Position numbers and translations under genes: made by a program. The notes beneath the pieces are model-generated. The model searched no databases and was not told where the DNA came from. It saw nothing but the letters and a program-made list of their open reading frames with translations. A stretch of 64,000 bases of DNA, from assembly GCA_948567375.1 (NCBI GenBank), contig OX419760.1, positions 10,726,001 through 10,790,000 of the forward strand, given 5' to 3'. This stretch comes from Lunularia cruciata (Eukaryota > Streptophyta > Marchantiopsida > Lunulariales > Lunulariaceae). This document shows, piece after piece, positions 12,043-24,413 of this stretch. The first letter of the stretch is position 1; every line of letters begins with the position of its first letter.

Positions 12043-12612
12043 GATTTGTTCTCTCGTTCTTTGGCACTAAAAGACTATTCCCTCTCCTAAACGAGACACT
12101 CTAACCCCTTTTGGATTTTGGAAATTTTCACCCTCAATTGGCTTCTTGGCATGCATCACTGTAGGATGACTACTCAGAGGAACAAGATATCTACTTGACA
12201 TATTCAATTTTCTCCTACGCAATTGCAATTTTATATTACCCCAAAGTGCAATCATTCTTCAGTCAATTTCAAAATCCACTCCTCCTTCTTCTACATGTTG
12301 ATGTCCTGTCACTATCAAGACATGCTTCTTCTACCTTTGCCAGTTCTTAAAGTGTAATTTCTTGCCACATAGAGAGGTTGTTAGCTTATCTTTGTATTGG
12401 CCTTTGCTGCCCTATCCAAAGACGATTGTCTTTTGGACTTGTGTCTTTGTACTCCCCTTTTGAGTATTTCTATTTTTTGACCCAAAGTTGACTTCTTCGA
12501 GTTTACTCCAAAGACATTCCCATCCATTCTTTTCTTTGTAATTTGGCTCTCTTACTTACTTCTTCCTCAAAACACTTCAAAATAGAAAAAAACAAAAAAT
12601 GTGTGCACCATA

Positions 12613-13851
12613 GAGTAGTTGGAATGGGAAGTGGCTGAAGGAGTCCACTCGGCTTTTGGTTATTGGCCTTGATGCGTTGAAAACTTTCACACAATCGGAC
12701 AAACTCCCAAACATCTTGTGTCATGTTGGGCCACCACCATTGGCTTTGGCGGGGACCCAAGGTCTTGTCCACCCCCATGTGACCAACTATTGGTAGATCA
12801 TGGGCTTCTTTAAGGCGCACAAGTTGGAGATCACCTTTGGCTGGAACATAGATCCAGTCTGCATGGAATGGAAGTCCTTCCTTGAAGGAGAAGGTGCTGT
12901 ACTCCTTGTCACCTACTGTTAGACAACCACATACCATTTGGAAGAAGGGATCTTGTTGTAGAGCTGATCAAAACTCGTTATGGACCTTGAGGTCAATTGA
13001 CACCATTGTAATTGCCAACGTGATGAGAGGAAGAGACTTCAAATCAAGTCATCATGATAGAGCATCAAGGATGACATGGAATAGACCTGGTTTGTACTCA
13101 AGTTTGATGTCAAAAAATTGGAGTTTCTTTTCCTATTGATGATGTTGACTCTTCATGTGCCAAGTGTAAGGTCTGCAACAATATCTTGTGATCAATTTGC
13201 ATGATCACTTGTTTCCCCAAGAGATAATGCCTCTATACTTTGGTGGCATATCCCATTGAAAAATGTTCTAGATCTCAAGCAGAGTAATTTCTTTTAGTTT
13301 TATTTAGTCAACAAGACACAAAGGCAATGGGATGTAGTCCATCTAGGAATTCTTGTTGCAACACATCTCCAATTGCAAAGTTAAAAGCATCAAAATCAAC
13401 CACACAAGGTAGTTGAGGATCATATGGTTGAAGAATGGGTCTTGAAGACACCATATGCTTTAACTTCTGGAATGCTTTTCCATGCTTGGTGGTCCATTGG
13501 AAGCTTGAGTTCTTTCCCAAGAGGTCAATCAATGGTGCAACTACATGAGCATAATAGTGGATGAACCATCGGTAAAAACTGGCCAATCTATTGAATGCCC
13601 GTACTTCTATAGCATCCTTTGAGGTAGGCCAATCAGTAATGACCTTGATTTTCTCTTCTTCCATCTTGATCCCCTCTGATGAGATCTTATGACCCAAGAA
13701 GGTAACCTCCTTCTGCCAAAAGGCGCACTTTGATTTCTTGCACTAAAATTTCCATTATCGTAATCATCTTAGGACTTCTCGCACATGATTCATGTGTTTT
13801 GCCTCTATCTTACTATAGATTAAGATATCATCCAAGAACACCACCACAGAC
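12613..13851 (-). pseudogene. C3 RT end, RNase H and integrase zinc finger
   Basis: This continues C3 on the minus strand. From the right come the end of the reverse transcriptase with FLDDIL (about 13822-13845), the connection region MGHKISSEGIKMEEEK (from 13697), RNase H remnants (13000-13450) and the integrase H2C2 finger region (12613-12937, with IVGHMGVDKTLG). A3 is inserted a few codons before FLDD, so the palm of the polymerase is split. Stops occur between the pieces. Compare C6 57561-59300 for the same order in a longer copy. Confidence 0.8.
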
Positions 13852-14542
13852 TGTAACACCCATTTGTGCATGTGTATGGTATTGTGATATTTAACTTGGT
13901 ATTAGAAGTACTTGAGAGATATTGTTTATATAGAGATAAAGGATGGTTCTACATTAGTCATGATTAGCTAAAGTTAGTCAAAGCTAAGATAGAGGAGACC
14001 TTACTTTAGAGGAAGTGGAAAAGATGAGCATCATTATTTTGGGTTCTAGTGTTTTGACTTGATATTATTCCTAGGTGTTTGGCTTTGAGGAAAGAGTTGA
14101 GAACTCTTGGGCCCGCAAGCCTTTTTGTTTTGGATTTTTCTATAGTACAAGGATAGCCCATGTGAAGGAATCCTTGACTTAGTGGTTGGGTCAAGATAAG
14201 ATCACATGCTAGTGGAATATGCCCATGTGAATGGATATTTCTTTCTACTTTTTGACTTTATTTGAATTTTAGCCTAGTAACTTGAGTTACTTCAGTAATT
14301 AGTAATTTTGGTATGTAACTATTTCACAAGTATATAAATAAGAGGTGAGGAGGTACTCATCATCCTTTCATTTGCAACTATCTCTCTCTCATTGAGTTCT
14401 CTAATAAGCAATGTCTTGAGTCTCGGAGTGTTAGCCTTGGAAGAGTATGATGGAGTTGGGGTTCCTTGCCTTCTTAGTCCATGGTGCAGTACCATAATAG
14501 CCATCAAAGGTTCATCTTGAGTAAGAGATAGACCGGCTCACA
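13852..14542 (+). repeat. A3 5' LTR, family A
   Basis: It runs TGTAACACCCATTTG to ACCGGCTCACA, 691 bp, in the sense orientation. A TATA-like ACAAGTATATAAATAAG lies at about 14326-14342, at the place matching the TATA box of the A1 LTR. It is followed by TTTTTGGTTCCGTTACCGGG, the family primer site. Confidence 0.93.
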
Positions 14543-14545
14543 TTT

Positions 14546-15035
14546 TTGGTTCCGTTACCGGGACCTCTCTAGAAGGTAAGATAATGTTCCATGTTCAATT
14601 CTACATTAGGCAGAAGGATGCTATGAGAGCTCACTTGGAGAGAACATTAGGAGAGGAGAGGGCTAAACTTATGTGAGAGAACCAAGGTCTATTTTTATAC
14701 CTTGTAGTTCATTTTGATGTCTTTGAAGTGATTTTGGACATCTTGTACATATGAGAGGATTTGGAGAGATTGTGTGAGGTGGATTGTAGATTTTGGGGAT
14801 TAAGGTGATTTTGGGCAAAATCTCAAGTTTGAGATCTGAAATTAAAATTTCTACACATGATAGATTAGGTTGTCTTTCAGTTAGCACACTTGGAATAATT
14901 GTGAGAGCTATTATGCACATTGGGCTAGAATTTTTGAAAGTTGATAGGGTAAACTACTCCCGCAACTGCATGCTATTTGTAAAATTGTACAAAGTTTGCC
15001 ATTTCTTAAATTTTTGTGGATTGTTGTGAAACTTT
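14546..15035 (+). other. A3 primer site and leader
   Basis: TGGTTCCGTTACCGGGACC (14547-14565) corresponds to the A1 primer site and resembles the tRNA-Asp type (TGGCGCCGTTGCCGGG) used by Athila/Tat-like plant elements, with a few mismatches. The leader that follows matches the reverse complement of 56040-56500 in A1. It breaks off near 15035, before the place where the extra upstream ORF of A1 would begin. Confidence 0.65.
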
Positions 15036-15039
15036 TAGG

Positions 15040-15840
15040 ATATGTTCCACCAGTGATTTTACTCCAATACACTCATCTTTCTCTCTATTGGCTCTCTCAT
15101 AACCCCTTCCTCCATAGTAAGTGGAATTTGGGCAACTCCTTTAGATATGGCCTCTTCACCCACAACCAAAACAATTTCTATCATTGAAATTGTTGGCCGG
15201 TTGGCCTCCTCTATATGGATAGTTTCCATAACTCCTAGGCCCTCTCCCTACATTCTGATCCATCTCTCTCTTCTCCCATAGTTGCACCACATTGATCTTG
15301 AGATCCGCAAGTTGTTCTATGATGGTTTGAAGTGGATCCTTTGGTGGAGATGTAAAAATTAGAGCAACTACTACTTGTGGTGCAACCCTTGCCACCAAAG
15401 TATCAAAAGTTCCACCATGAGGACATGAGTGTAGTGGAGTAAAATCACTGGTGGAACATTTACTCCACTACACTTGTGCATCTTCCTCAAGGTTACAAGT
15501 ATGGTGGAACTTCTGATACTTTGGTGGCAAGGGTTGCACCACAAGTAGTAGTTGCTCCAATTTTTGCATCTCCACCAAAGGATCCACTTCAAACCATCAC
15601 AAAACAACTTGCAGATCTCAAGATCAATGTGGTGCAACTATGGGAGAAGAGAGAGGTAGATCAAAATGTAGGGAGAGGGCCTAGGAGTTATGGAAACTAT
15701 CCATATAAAGGAGGCCAACCGGCCAACAATTTCAATGATAGAAATTGTTTTGGTTGTGGGTGAAGAGGCCATATCCAAAGGAGTTGCCTAAATTCCACTT
15801 ACTATGGAGGAAGGGGTTATGAGAGAGCCAATAGAGAGAA
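15040..15840. repeat. Inverted duplication of gag within A3
   Basis: The left arm (about 15085-15415) is gag in reverse: its minus strand encodes the region up to the zinc finger (PYRGGQPANNFNDRNCFGCG). The right arm (about 15500-15835) encodes the same region forward. Between them (15418-15470) lie GGACATGAGTGTAGTGGAG, which matches the end of the upstream ORF of A1, and two inverted copies of a GTTCCACCAGTGATTTTACT-type sequence (15049 and 15436). The arms are similar but not identical. The whole could form a large foldback. Confidence 0.8.
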
Positions 15841-17822
15841 AGATGGAGGTAGTGAAACCCAAGTGGCTCTTAATCCAAACAAAAGTAAGGAGATAACATC
15901 CATAGATGTGGTGGAGAGCAAGTATGAGAAGGGAGAGTGCTCAAACTCCAAGGGTCTTAATTTGGAGCTTTTGGCACAAGAGAAGAAGAGAGCTTGTTTT
16001 ACAGAGGATGTTCACTCTTCTCAAGGATTTACTCCAAGCAAGGATACTCCTATGTCTACTAGGAGCACTTGCACCTCAACACCATCAACAACAAAGACTC
16101 CAAGGAAGAATTTGGGGATGGAGGATTTCTTGATTTCAAAGCACCAATGGAACTACAATGTGTTGGGGGATGTTGGTAGTCACAAGGCTAATATCACTAT
16201 GAGCCAATTGATTGCTTTGAACCCTACCTTGAGAAAGGAGCTTAGAGGTGGTTTGAGTTCTACAAGGAGCAAAAGGAAGAAGAAGGCAAAAGCTCCAATA
16301 TCAATGGGGGTGGTGGATGCCAAGCCAGCACTATGGGAGGCTTGTGAATATGCCTCCAAGATTGATGTGAGAGTGAATGGTCACAACATCAAGGATGCAT
16401 TGGTTGATGGAGGATCAGTAGTGAATGCCTTGTCAGAAAGGTTGATGAAGAAGTTGGGTATGATACCCTTAAGACCTTCAACATTTGTGGTGATCATGGC
16501 AAACAAACAACAAGTTCAACTAGGAAGGGTGATGGATAAGGTGGTAGTTTCAGTTATGGGAGTTCAAAATCTCATGACTTTCCAAGTCTTGAAGGATTCA
16601 AGCTATGACTTACTTCTTGGGAGGCCATGGTTGAGAGCAACACGCACAACCAATTGATGGTACAAAGAATACTTGAGGATTGGGCCATCAAACCATAGAG
16701 TCACAGTTCCTATGACTAACACCACCAATATTCACATTCAGGTACACCATCTTCTGATTATTGGGAATCAGATTTTGAAGAAGGAGCTTTAGGTGTGGAC
16801 ACAAGCATGGAAGAGGAGACTTCCATGGAGGAGGATGAATCTGAATTAGATTCAGATGTGTATCCCTTGTGTGCTATGGATTTTGCACCTAAGCCAGAGG
16901 TTTTGAAGGACCTAGATAAATCACCATTGACACTTGAGGAGGTAGAGAGAAGGTTAGCTACCCTCAAGTATAGCCCAAATGTTACCAAGGAGGAGAAGGT
17001 TAGATCTGAGGAGATTTTCTGCAAGTTCATCCATGTGTTTGCTTTTAGTTACAAGGATTTGACGGAAGTAACCTTGGAGGAGCACAAGATAGAGGTGGAG
17101 TCACATGCAAGACCAATCCACCAAAAGCAACGTCACATTATCCCACCAATATCTTTGGTTGTGAAGGAGGAGATTGATAAGCTCAAGGAGACTAGATTTA
17201 TCTTTGAGGTAGAGAATTCAGAATGGGTGTCTCTAATTGTGATTGTGAAGAAAAAGAATGGCAAGCTTTGAGTATGTATGGATTACAAGAAGCTCAATGT
17301 TGTTACCAAGAAGGACTACTACCTATTGCTATTCATTGATGAGATCTTGGAGGAGGTTGCAGGTCATGAGAGGTACAATTTTGGAGATGGTTATAGTGGA
17401 TATAACCAAATCAAGATTGCACCAGAGCATCAACAACTCACCACATTCACCACACCTTGGGAAACTTACGCCTTCAAGGTCATGCCTTTTAGGCTTTGCA
17501 ATGCTCTAGCCACATTCCAACGGTTCATGAACAAGGTATTTGAACCTTTCATTGGGAAATTTGTGAGAGACTTCATTGATGACTTTTGTGTCTATGGGAG
17601 CAAGGAGAAGCCTAATCAAGGTCTTGCAACGCTTGGATGAGGCAAATGCATCACTCAACCTAGAGAAGTGCATTTTTGGATGTGAAGAAGGTCTACTTTT
17701 GGGGCACATCATCTCCAATGATGGAATAGCAATTGATCCTAAGAAGGTGAGGAAAATCTCAAACCTTCCATTCCCTTCAAGCTGGATTAAGTTATGCCAA
17801 TTCTTGGGGATGGTTGGGTACT
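15470..17822 (+). pseudogene. A3 gag, protease and RT N-terminus
   Basis: Read on the plus strand and aligned to A1: gag C-terminus with a finger whose last part is damaged (15750-15790), a long open frame (15863-16657) carrying the spacer and the protease (IDVRVNGHNIKDALVDGGS at about 16360-16415), the acidic linker (16795-16900) and the reverse transcriptase from VCMDYKKLN to the FIDDF motif near 17570. There are stops near 15760, 16655 and 17270 and a frameshift near 17610. I1 enters at 17823, after GMVGY in the RT thumb/connection region. No product is expected. Confidence 0.82.
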
Positions 17823-18581
17823 TGTAATACTCCGAGAATAGGAGACCTGAAGAAAAACACACCACAAGAAACACACACTTTCACACTCAAACTCCGATGC
17901 CCCAAAGGAGCACCTTCTCTTTATTATATAAGCAAAACGGATCTCCTCCAATGAAGCTCCACCATAGGATTAGGTACATAGATAGGTGACATGTCAGCAA
18001 GCTCCACCCTTGGATTACTTACTTGGATGGGTGACATGTCAGTCTTGGTCCTATTTGGTTGGTCAAACAAGCTTTGACCTGAGGGAATCTTTTAGGGAAT
18101 CTTCCTGTAGGAATCTCAGAATCATGTGGGTGAGGTACTGTTGGAAAGCTCTTGATGAGACAAAGTAGGGAGGGAGGGAAGGCAAACATTTCCTCTGTTG
18201 GGGGAGGGGTGGTCAACACATTTTCGAGGCCTAATTCATCCGTTTAGGCCTCCAAAATTGTCTTCAAAGATTTCAGGCACATTTTGGTTCCAACTCTATT
18301 AGTAGAAGTCCTCTTTTGGTGATACCTCTTTCTGATCTATTTAGTCCATCTTGTGTAACATCCTTCTAGATGTTACCAACTCAATTCTCACCTTCAAATC
18401 ATATGTCTAGCTATTGGTTCTAAGGTTTTCAAATCTATTTTGGTTTTCAACCCTATTAGTAGAAGTACCCTTTTGGTGATACTTCTATCTGATCTATTTT
18501 GACCATCATGTATAACATCATTCTAGATGTTACCAAACCAAATTTCACATCTAGATCATATGGCTAGCTCTTGGTATTACA
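17823..18581 (-). repeat. I1 3' LTR, family I
   Basis: It reads TGTAATACTCCGAG to CTTGGTATTACA, 759 bp. It is followed by AACCTCCCTCCTTTTAAG, the complement of a polypurine tract. It holds a direct repeat of about 100 bp: CTATTAGTAGAAGTCCTCTTTTGGTGATACC (18297 on) and CTATTAGTAGAAGTACCCTTTTGGTGATACT (18453 on), each followed by a similar TGTAACATC/TGTATAACATC segment. Confidence 0.92.
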
Positions 18582-18621
18582 AACCTCCCTCCTTTTAAGA
18601 CACAACGTCCTCGTTGTGCAA

Positions 18622-21600
18622 CTATTGCTCAAAGGCTTGCACCAACACCGGTGCATATGTCAAATTGGCAGCGGGTTCCCAGGTTGCTTCATAGAGGGGG
18701 TAACCTTTCCACTGGACAAGATAATCCACCCATGGATGACGAGTACCACGTATGCATTTTTGGAGAATACGCTCCACTTCATATTCCTCGTTGCCATCAA
18801 CAAGTGTTGGACAAGGTTGAATGTCTTGTGTGGAATGACCCAAGCCTGATCGGGGAGCATATCTGCATAGTAGGGAAACATGGAACACTAGATGGATCTT
18901 CATGTGTGGTGGTAGCTCAAGGTGATAAGCCACAGTGCCGACTCGATGGAGAATTGAGAAAGGCCCAATAAAACAAGGTCTGAGCTTACGAGGTCCCACT
19001 AATGTGAGGTTGGATGTCGATAGCCACACCTGACCCCCAACATTGAACTCCATGTGCCTATGGTGTGCATCAGCATACTACTTCTTGTGATTTTTTGCAA
19101 TCTGTAATTTGTGCTTAGCGCTCTCCACCCCTTGTTGGATTCTAGAAACAAATATGGTGACTGCATTGACCATTGGTAGCCATCGGATGGATCTTCATCA
19201 AGCTGGAAGGTGTGAAGGGATGCTCACCATACATGAGGAAGAACTGAGTGACTTGGGTAGATGCATGCACTGAATTGTTGTAAGCAAATTCCACCAACGG
19301 GAGTAGGGTGTCCCACCTCTCTTGCTCTTCTAAGGTGAAGCCGCGTAACATGTCTTCAATAGTGCGATAAGCCCGCTCTATTTGTCCATCTGTTTGTGGG
19401 TGGTAAGCTGTGGACATGGCCAACTTGGTTTTGAAGAAACCAAAGAGGGTGCACCAAAACAAACTGGTGAATTGAGTACCTTTATCGGTGATGAGTACTC
19501 GAGACAAGTCATGGTGAGAGAAGACTGCATCTAAGTATAATTGAGCAAGTTGTGGAGCGGTCACCTCCTTGGTGGTAGGTTGTACATGAATCATTTTGCT
19601 GAGCCAATCCACAAAGACCACAATGTAGTCAAATCCTGATGTGGTCTTGGGTAATTCACAGACGAGATCCATACACACCTATTCCTAATGTTGTATTAGA
19701 GTGGGGAGAGGTTGCAGGAGCTTGATTAGAAGCTTTGTTCTGTTGACAAAGTAAGCAACTGCGCACGTAGTCCATCACATCATTGCTCATCTTGGGCCAA
19801 TAGTAATGGCGTTGGACTGCATCCAAGGTCTTGTCCACTCCAACATGACCTGCAATGGCCAAATCATGACATTCCGCTAAAATGGTAGTGCGCAATTCTA
19901 GGACTTTGGAATCCATAATCTGCCATCACAAAAGGTGAGTCCTTGGGTGCTGGTGATGCCTTTGGATGATTGCCCTTCTACAATCTGTGGATCAGTTTTT
20001 GTAGCCACCAGAATCTCTAGCCAGAATTTAGGGTTAATCTGAACCTTTGCCACCAAGTTGTTTTCCATTGGCATGTGGGTGAATGTATCTGCAAGTTGCT
20101 TCTTACCTTCAATGTAGGTGATTGTCATGTTGAAGTGTTGTTGCCACTCTGCCCATCAAATCTGGCAATGAGATAGCTCCTTCTGCATCTTGAGGTAGAC
20201 TAGAGGTTTGTGGTCTGTCTCTACCACAAATGCCTTCTCGCCCAAATAGTGCTTCCAATGCTTGGTTGCCAAGATGATGGCCAACTCTTCTCATTCTATG
20301 GTGTGGTAGTTGCGCTCTACCGGTAACAACTTGCAAGAGAAATATGCAATGGGATGCCATCCGTCATGCCACTCTTGTTGTAGGACTGCTCCGATTTCTA
20401 CGCCTGATGCATCTGTAGCCAACTTGATTGGATGTTTTGGGTCATACCACTTCAAGATTGGTGCATGTAGCAAGGCAGCTTTCAATTCTTGAAAGGTCAA
20501 CTCTTATGCGGTTCCCCATGTCCACTTCTTCTCCTTGCCAAGCAATGCTGTTAAAGGTTGTGCAACCTTGGAGAAGTCCTTGACAAATCAATGATAGAAT
20601 CCCGTCAAACCCAAGAAGCTCTTGAGTTGAGTCTGATCTTTTGGAGTACTCCATTTTTGAATGACCTCAATTTTATCTATCAATACTTGAATACCCTCTG
20701 CACTTACTCTATGCCCCAAGTAGTCTACTTCAGACTTGCCAAACTTACACTTTGAGATTTTGGCATACAATCTATTCTATCTTAGAATCTGGAGGACTTC
20801 TTGTAGATGCATACAATTGATTCTATCATTGTGCTATTGTATACTAAGATGTCATCTAGGAAGATGATGACACACTTATCCAAATATGGACAAAATATGT
20901 CATTCATTAGACTCATGAAAGTGGCAGGTGTGTTGGTGAGACCAAAAGGCATCACGAGATACTCAAAGTGGCCATACTTGGTTCAAAAGGCAGTCTTGTA
21001 CACATCTTCCTTTGCAGTTCAGATTTGATTGTAACCGCTCCATAAATCTAGTTTGGTGAAGTGTCTTGCTCTATTGAGTTGATCGACTAGATCATCCATG
21101 CGAGGTAAGGGGTATTTGTTCTTCATTGTTTGCTGATTGAGACCCCGGTAGTCAATGCACATGTGCATTGTACCATCTTTCTTCTTCACAAACAAGACCA
21201 GAGTCCCATATGGTGATACGTTGGGTTGGATGAACCCTTTCTATAACATATCCTCAATTTGATTCTTGCACTCCTCCAACGCATGAGGTGATAGGTAATA
21301 TGGGGCCTTACATGGAGGTGTCTTCCCCGGGGAGTGACTCAATTTTATGATCTACTCTCCTTTTTGGTGGTAATCTTGAGGGTAGATCATCAAGAAAGAC
21401 ATCTTGAAACTCATTTATGACATCCTTCAATTTCTTAGGAATTTGTCCCTTGAGTTGTGCACTCTGGACTTCTCTTATTAGACCCATGAAACACCTACCA
21501 ATCTTACAAATAGTTGTTGTCCTTATGACATAGAGAGGCAAGTCTTGCCTATGTGATTTTTCTTTAACCCCAATGATTGACCATTAGTGGGTTCTCACTA

Positions 21601-23098
21601 CTTCCTTCTGCCAATCTACCATAGGGTTGTAATGCTCTATCCATGGCATACCTAAGATTGCATCATAACGAGCTAATTGTATCACTCGCCACTCAATTGC
21701 TTCTTGATATTTTCCTACAGAGAGTGTTACCTGCCTAGGTAATGATTCAATCCTCTTTGTTTGTCCGCTAGGTAACTCTACTTCTTCACTCTCATCTCTC
21801 TCTAGATCCATTCCCAATCTTATTGCAATAGAGCAAGACAAGAAATTCTTTGTGGCTCCCGGATCTATTAACACTCTCACTTGATTGCCTTCTAGGACCC
21901 CATTCACTACAATCAATTGTGAGGTTGCCTTTCGATACCTTTGTGCACTCGTCTTCCTCCTTCCCTCACTTTTTTGCTTCCTTATTGAGCTAGTAAGGCC
22001 GCAAGGTACATTTACTAGCAATCTTTGTTTTCCAAAGTGATTTCCACCTCCTCCTCTTCAATGCGTCTCTCCATGTTGTTCAAAGATTGCTTGTATGAAG
22101 GTCAAGGGCCTCTAGGAAGTCGAGCATGACAGTTGGTAGATATATGCCCAATACGACCACAATTGTAACAATGGCGTTGTTCTCCTTGAGTTCCTTCTCC
22201 TCGTGAGACTCCATCTCTGTTCTTCTACTCGTCCCCGTTCTCCTTGAAGCGGTCATGCTCCTCGGTCTCAAAACCAAAGGTTGCCTAGTTCCATTGGTAC
22301 TGGTCCACCCATGGGTGGCATTTCAGCCCAATAATGTTGAGGTGGAACTACTCCTTCACCTCCACCTAATGCTCCTACTATTCTTTGTGCACAAGCAATG
22401 GCTTCAAATATCGTGCGAGGATTTTGTACCATGACTTCTTGGCAAATCCGCTCCTTCAACCCTCGTTTGAAATTGTCGAGAGCCTCTAATGAACTCATGT
22501 TGGTTATTGCAACTTGTAGATCCAAAAATGCCTCCACATACTCTTGTATGTTGTTCTTCTGTTTCAATCCCCATAGTCGGATCCGGGCCATCTGCACAAA
22601 ATCCACCGATTGGAAATTCTTCAGCAATCCTTCTTGCATTGCTGTCTATGTGACCTCCCTTCTCTCGGCCAACATGGATTGTTCCCAATCATCGTACCAT
22701 ATGAGGGCTTTATTGGTCAAGTACCCACATGCAAATACGCGTGCAGCATGCTCAGCGATCTCTATTAAGAACAACCAAAAATATCAATTCATTCTCGAGA
22801 TCCAGTTCTCCACTACTCCCATCGTATGCTACCCTTTGTAAGGCTCGATGTTGTAGGTCTTCTTCATCTAGAGTAGTAATGTGGCTTCATCATTGATAGG
22901 GTTTGTAGGCACAAGTGCCCCTCCAAGTACTTCACTTGCAAGGATTGGATTTTGAGATGGCTCTTCTTCTTGCATTGCTTGATCATTCGTGAGGGTCTGC
23001 ACTTGACTTTGTAACACCTCCATGGTCATCTTAATCTCTCAAAACTTGTTCAACATCCCTTGCATTCCTTGCACCAACTCTTGCAACTACGGATCCAT
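18622..23098 (-). pseudogene. I1 gag-pol with chromodomain
   Basis: The minus-strand frame starts at ATG 23098 (MDP) and ends in a chromodomain at 18622. In order: gag (22268-23098), a CCHC region near 22130-22170, protease with IDPGATKNFLS (about 21860; Pro where Ser or Thr is usual), RT with [10 protein letters not shown] (about 20845-20875) and connection SKCKFGKSEVDYLGH, RNase H with LATDASGVEIG (about 20425), integrase finger HDLAIAGHVGVDK (about 19830), core with the Asp of ITDKGTQF and the Glu of DGQIERAY (19380-19500), and chromodomain YLVQWKGYPLYEATWEP (about 18660-18715). Four or more stops and shifts break it. It is a typical plant chromovirus in length and order. Confidence 0.85.
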
Positions 23099-23669
23099 GG
23101 TTCCTCTAACACTCTATTGCTATACCCTAAACTTCAATAAAGAGTTAATATGATCACTCTAGAGGGCGCACAAACTATTGGAACTACCATTGGGACCTCA
23201 GAAGCTACCACTTGTTGGTAATATTTCTCACCAAAATTCCTGACCACAAAATCCCTAAACATCACTTTCGGTCTCACTACATAACAAATTTCTACTTGAG
23301 TGTTAAGAGAGAAAGGATTTGGGACATTCAAATCCATCACAAAAAAATGTAAATTGTCAAATCCCACTCTCTATCTTAAATCACTACATGCAAAATCACT
23401 GGGTTTGGCAAATTCATTATTGTATCCATGAACTCTACTCCAAAGTGAAAAACCAAATACACTCTCACTTGCTTGCACTGAATGTACATAATCTTGATGT
23501 TGAATGGAAAGCAAGGCTCTGGATATTGTCCTCCCGGAGCATCCATTCTATCCTCCTAATCTACCAATTATACCAGAATGTCTCTCCTTAATATTACTTA
23601 GTCTCAGTAGCCCATGTTCTTCCAAGAGGGCTGATCCACTCTCTTAGACAACACCTGCTCTGATACTAT
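23099..23669 (-). other. I1 5' leader and primer binding site
   Basis: The leader between the 5' LTR and gag is about 570 bp with no convincing ORF. Next to the LTR the minus strand reads ATAGTATCAGAGCAGGTG (23652-23669), the initiator Met tRNA primer site with G-to-A at its second G. Confidence 0.75.
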
Positions 23670-24413
23670 TGTAATAAACCAAGGATAGGAGACCTGAAGA
23701 GAAACACACCACAAGAAACACACACTTTCACACTCAAACTCCGATGCTCCAAAGGAGCACCTTCTCTTTATTATATAGGCAAAGCGGATCTCCTCCAATG
23801 AAGCTCCACGATAGGATTAGGTACATAGATAGGTGACATGTCAGAAAGCTCCACCCTTTGATTACTTACTTGGATGGGTGACATGTTGGTCCCGGTCCTA
23901 TCTGGCTGGTCAAACAAGCTTTGACTGGAGGGAATCTTTTAGAGAATCTTCTTGTAGGAATCTCAAAATCACATGGTACCGTTGGAAAGCTCTAGATGAG
24001 ACAAAGCAGGGGGAGGGTTTAAGGCTAGCCTTTCCTCCACTGGGAGGGGGACATCCTCAAATTTTGAGGATGTCCCCCTCCCAGTGGAGGGGGACATCCA
24101 TTTAGGCCTCCAAAATTGCCTTCAAAGATTTCAGGCATATTTTGGTTCCAACTCTATTAGTAGAAGTCCTCTTTTGGTGATATCTCTTTCTGATCTATTC
24201 AGTCCATCCTATGTAACATCCTTCTAGATGTTACCAACTTAATTCTCACCTTCAAATCATATGTCTAGCTTTTGGTTTTCTGCCCTATTAATAGAAGTGC
24301 CCTTTTGGTGATACTTCTATCTGATCTATTTTGACCATCATGTATAACATCATTCCAGATGTTACCAAACCAAATTTCACATCTAGATTATATGGCTAGC
24401 TCTTGGTATTATA
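23670..24413 (-). repeat. I1 5' LTR, family I
   Basis: It reads TGTAATAAACCAAGG to CTTGGTATTATA, 744 bp. It matches the left LTR apart from scattered changes, a shorter second half of the direct repeat, and a local rewrite at about 24034-24105, where a palindrome replaces the sequence found in the other two family I LTRs. Confidence 0.92.
24034..24098. repeat. Perfect palindromes in I1 5' LTR
   Basis: Positions 24034-24061 and 24063-24090 are exact reverse complements around one central base (28-bp arms). A second overlapping inverted repeat, GGATGTCCCCCTCC with GGAGGGGGACATCC, spans about 24068-24098 with a 4-base loop. The other family I LTRs (18200-18250 and 32815-32875) lack this and have CACATTTTCGAGGCC there. 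Confidence 0.9.

Larger units (their letters stand above)
8909..12612 (-). mobile_element. E1: family E element with one LTR and a coiled-coil ORF
   Basis: E1 is 3.7 kb, inserted in the C3 integrase and flanked by AAGTA (8904-8908) and GAGTA (12613-12617), a 5-bp target duplication with one mismatch. Removing it restores the match to C6. On its minus-strand sense it starts TATGGTGCACAC, a primer-site-like sequence, carries one long degenerate ORF (12042 to about 9735) and ends in a 742-bp LTR closing GTTGTCACA. There is no 5' LTR and no trace of reverse transcriptase or integrase. Confidence 0.75.
7372..13851 (-). mobile_element. C3: 3' half of a family C element, cut by E1
   Basis: C3 is on the minus strand with its 3' LTR at 7372-7792. 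It continues through the chromodomain, integrase, RNase H and part of the reverse transcriptase to 13851, where A3 begins. E1 (8909-12612) is inserted in the integrase. Everything upstream of the FLDD region of its reverse transcriptase, including gag and the 5' LTR, is missing. Comparison with C6 shows where both insertions lie. Confidence 0.88.
17823..24413 (-). mobile_element. I1: chromodomain Ty3 element, both LTRs present
   Basis: I1 is a full-length 6.6-kb element on the minus strand inside A3 pol. LTRs are at 17823-18581 and 23670-24413, the polypurine tract lies next to the left LTR (18582-18600) and the primer site next to the right one. The flanks are GTACT (17818-17822) and ATATT (24414-24418), a 5-bp target duplication differing by two transitions. 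Without I1 the A3 reading GMVGYYRRF-like continues. Gag-pol has several stops, so the copy is dead but not ancient. Confidence 0.92.
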
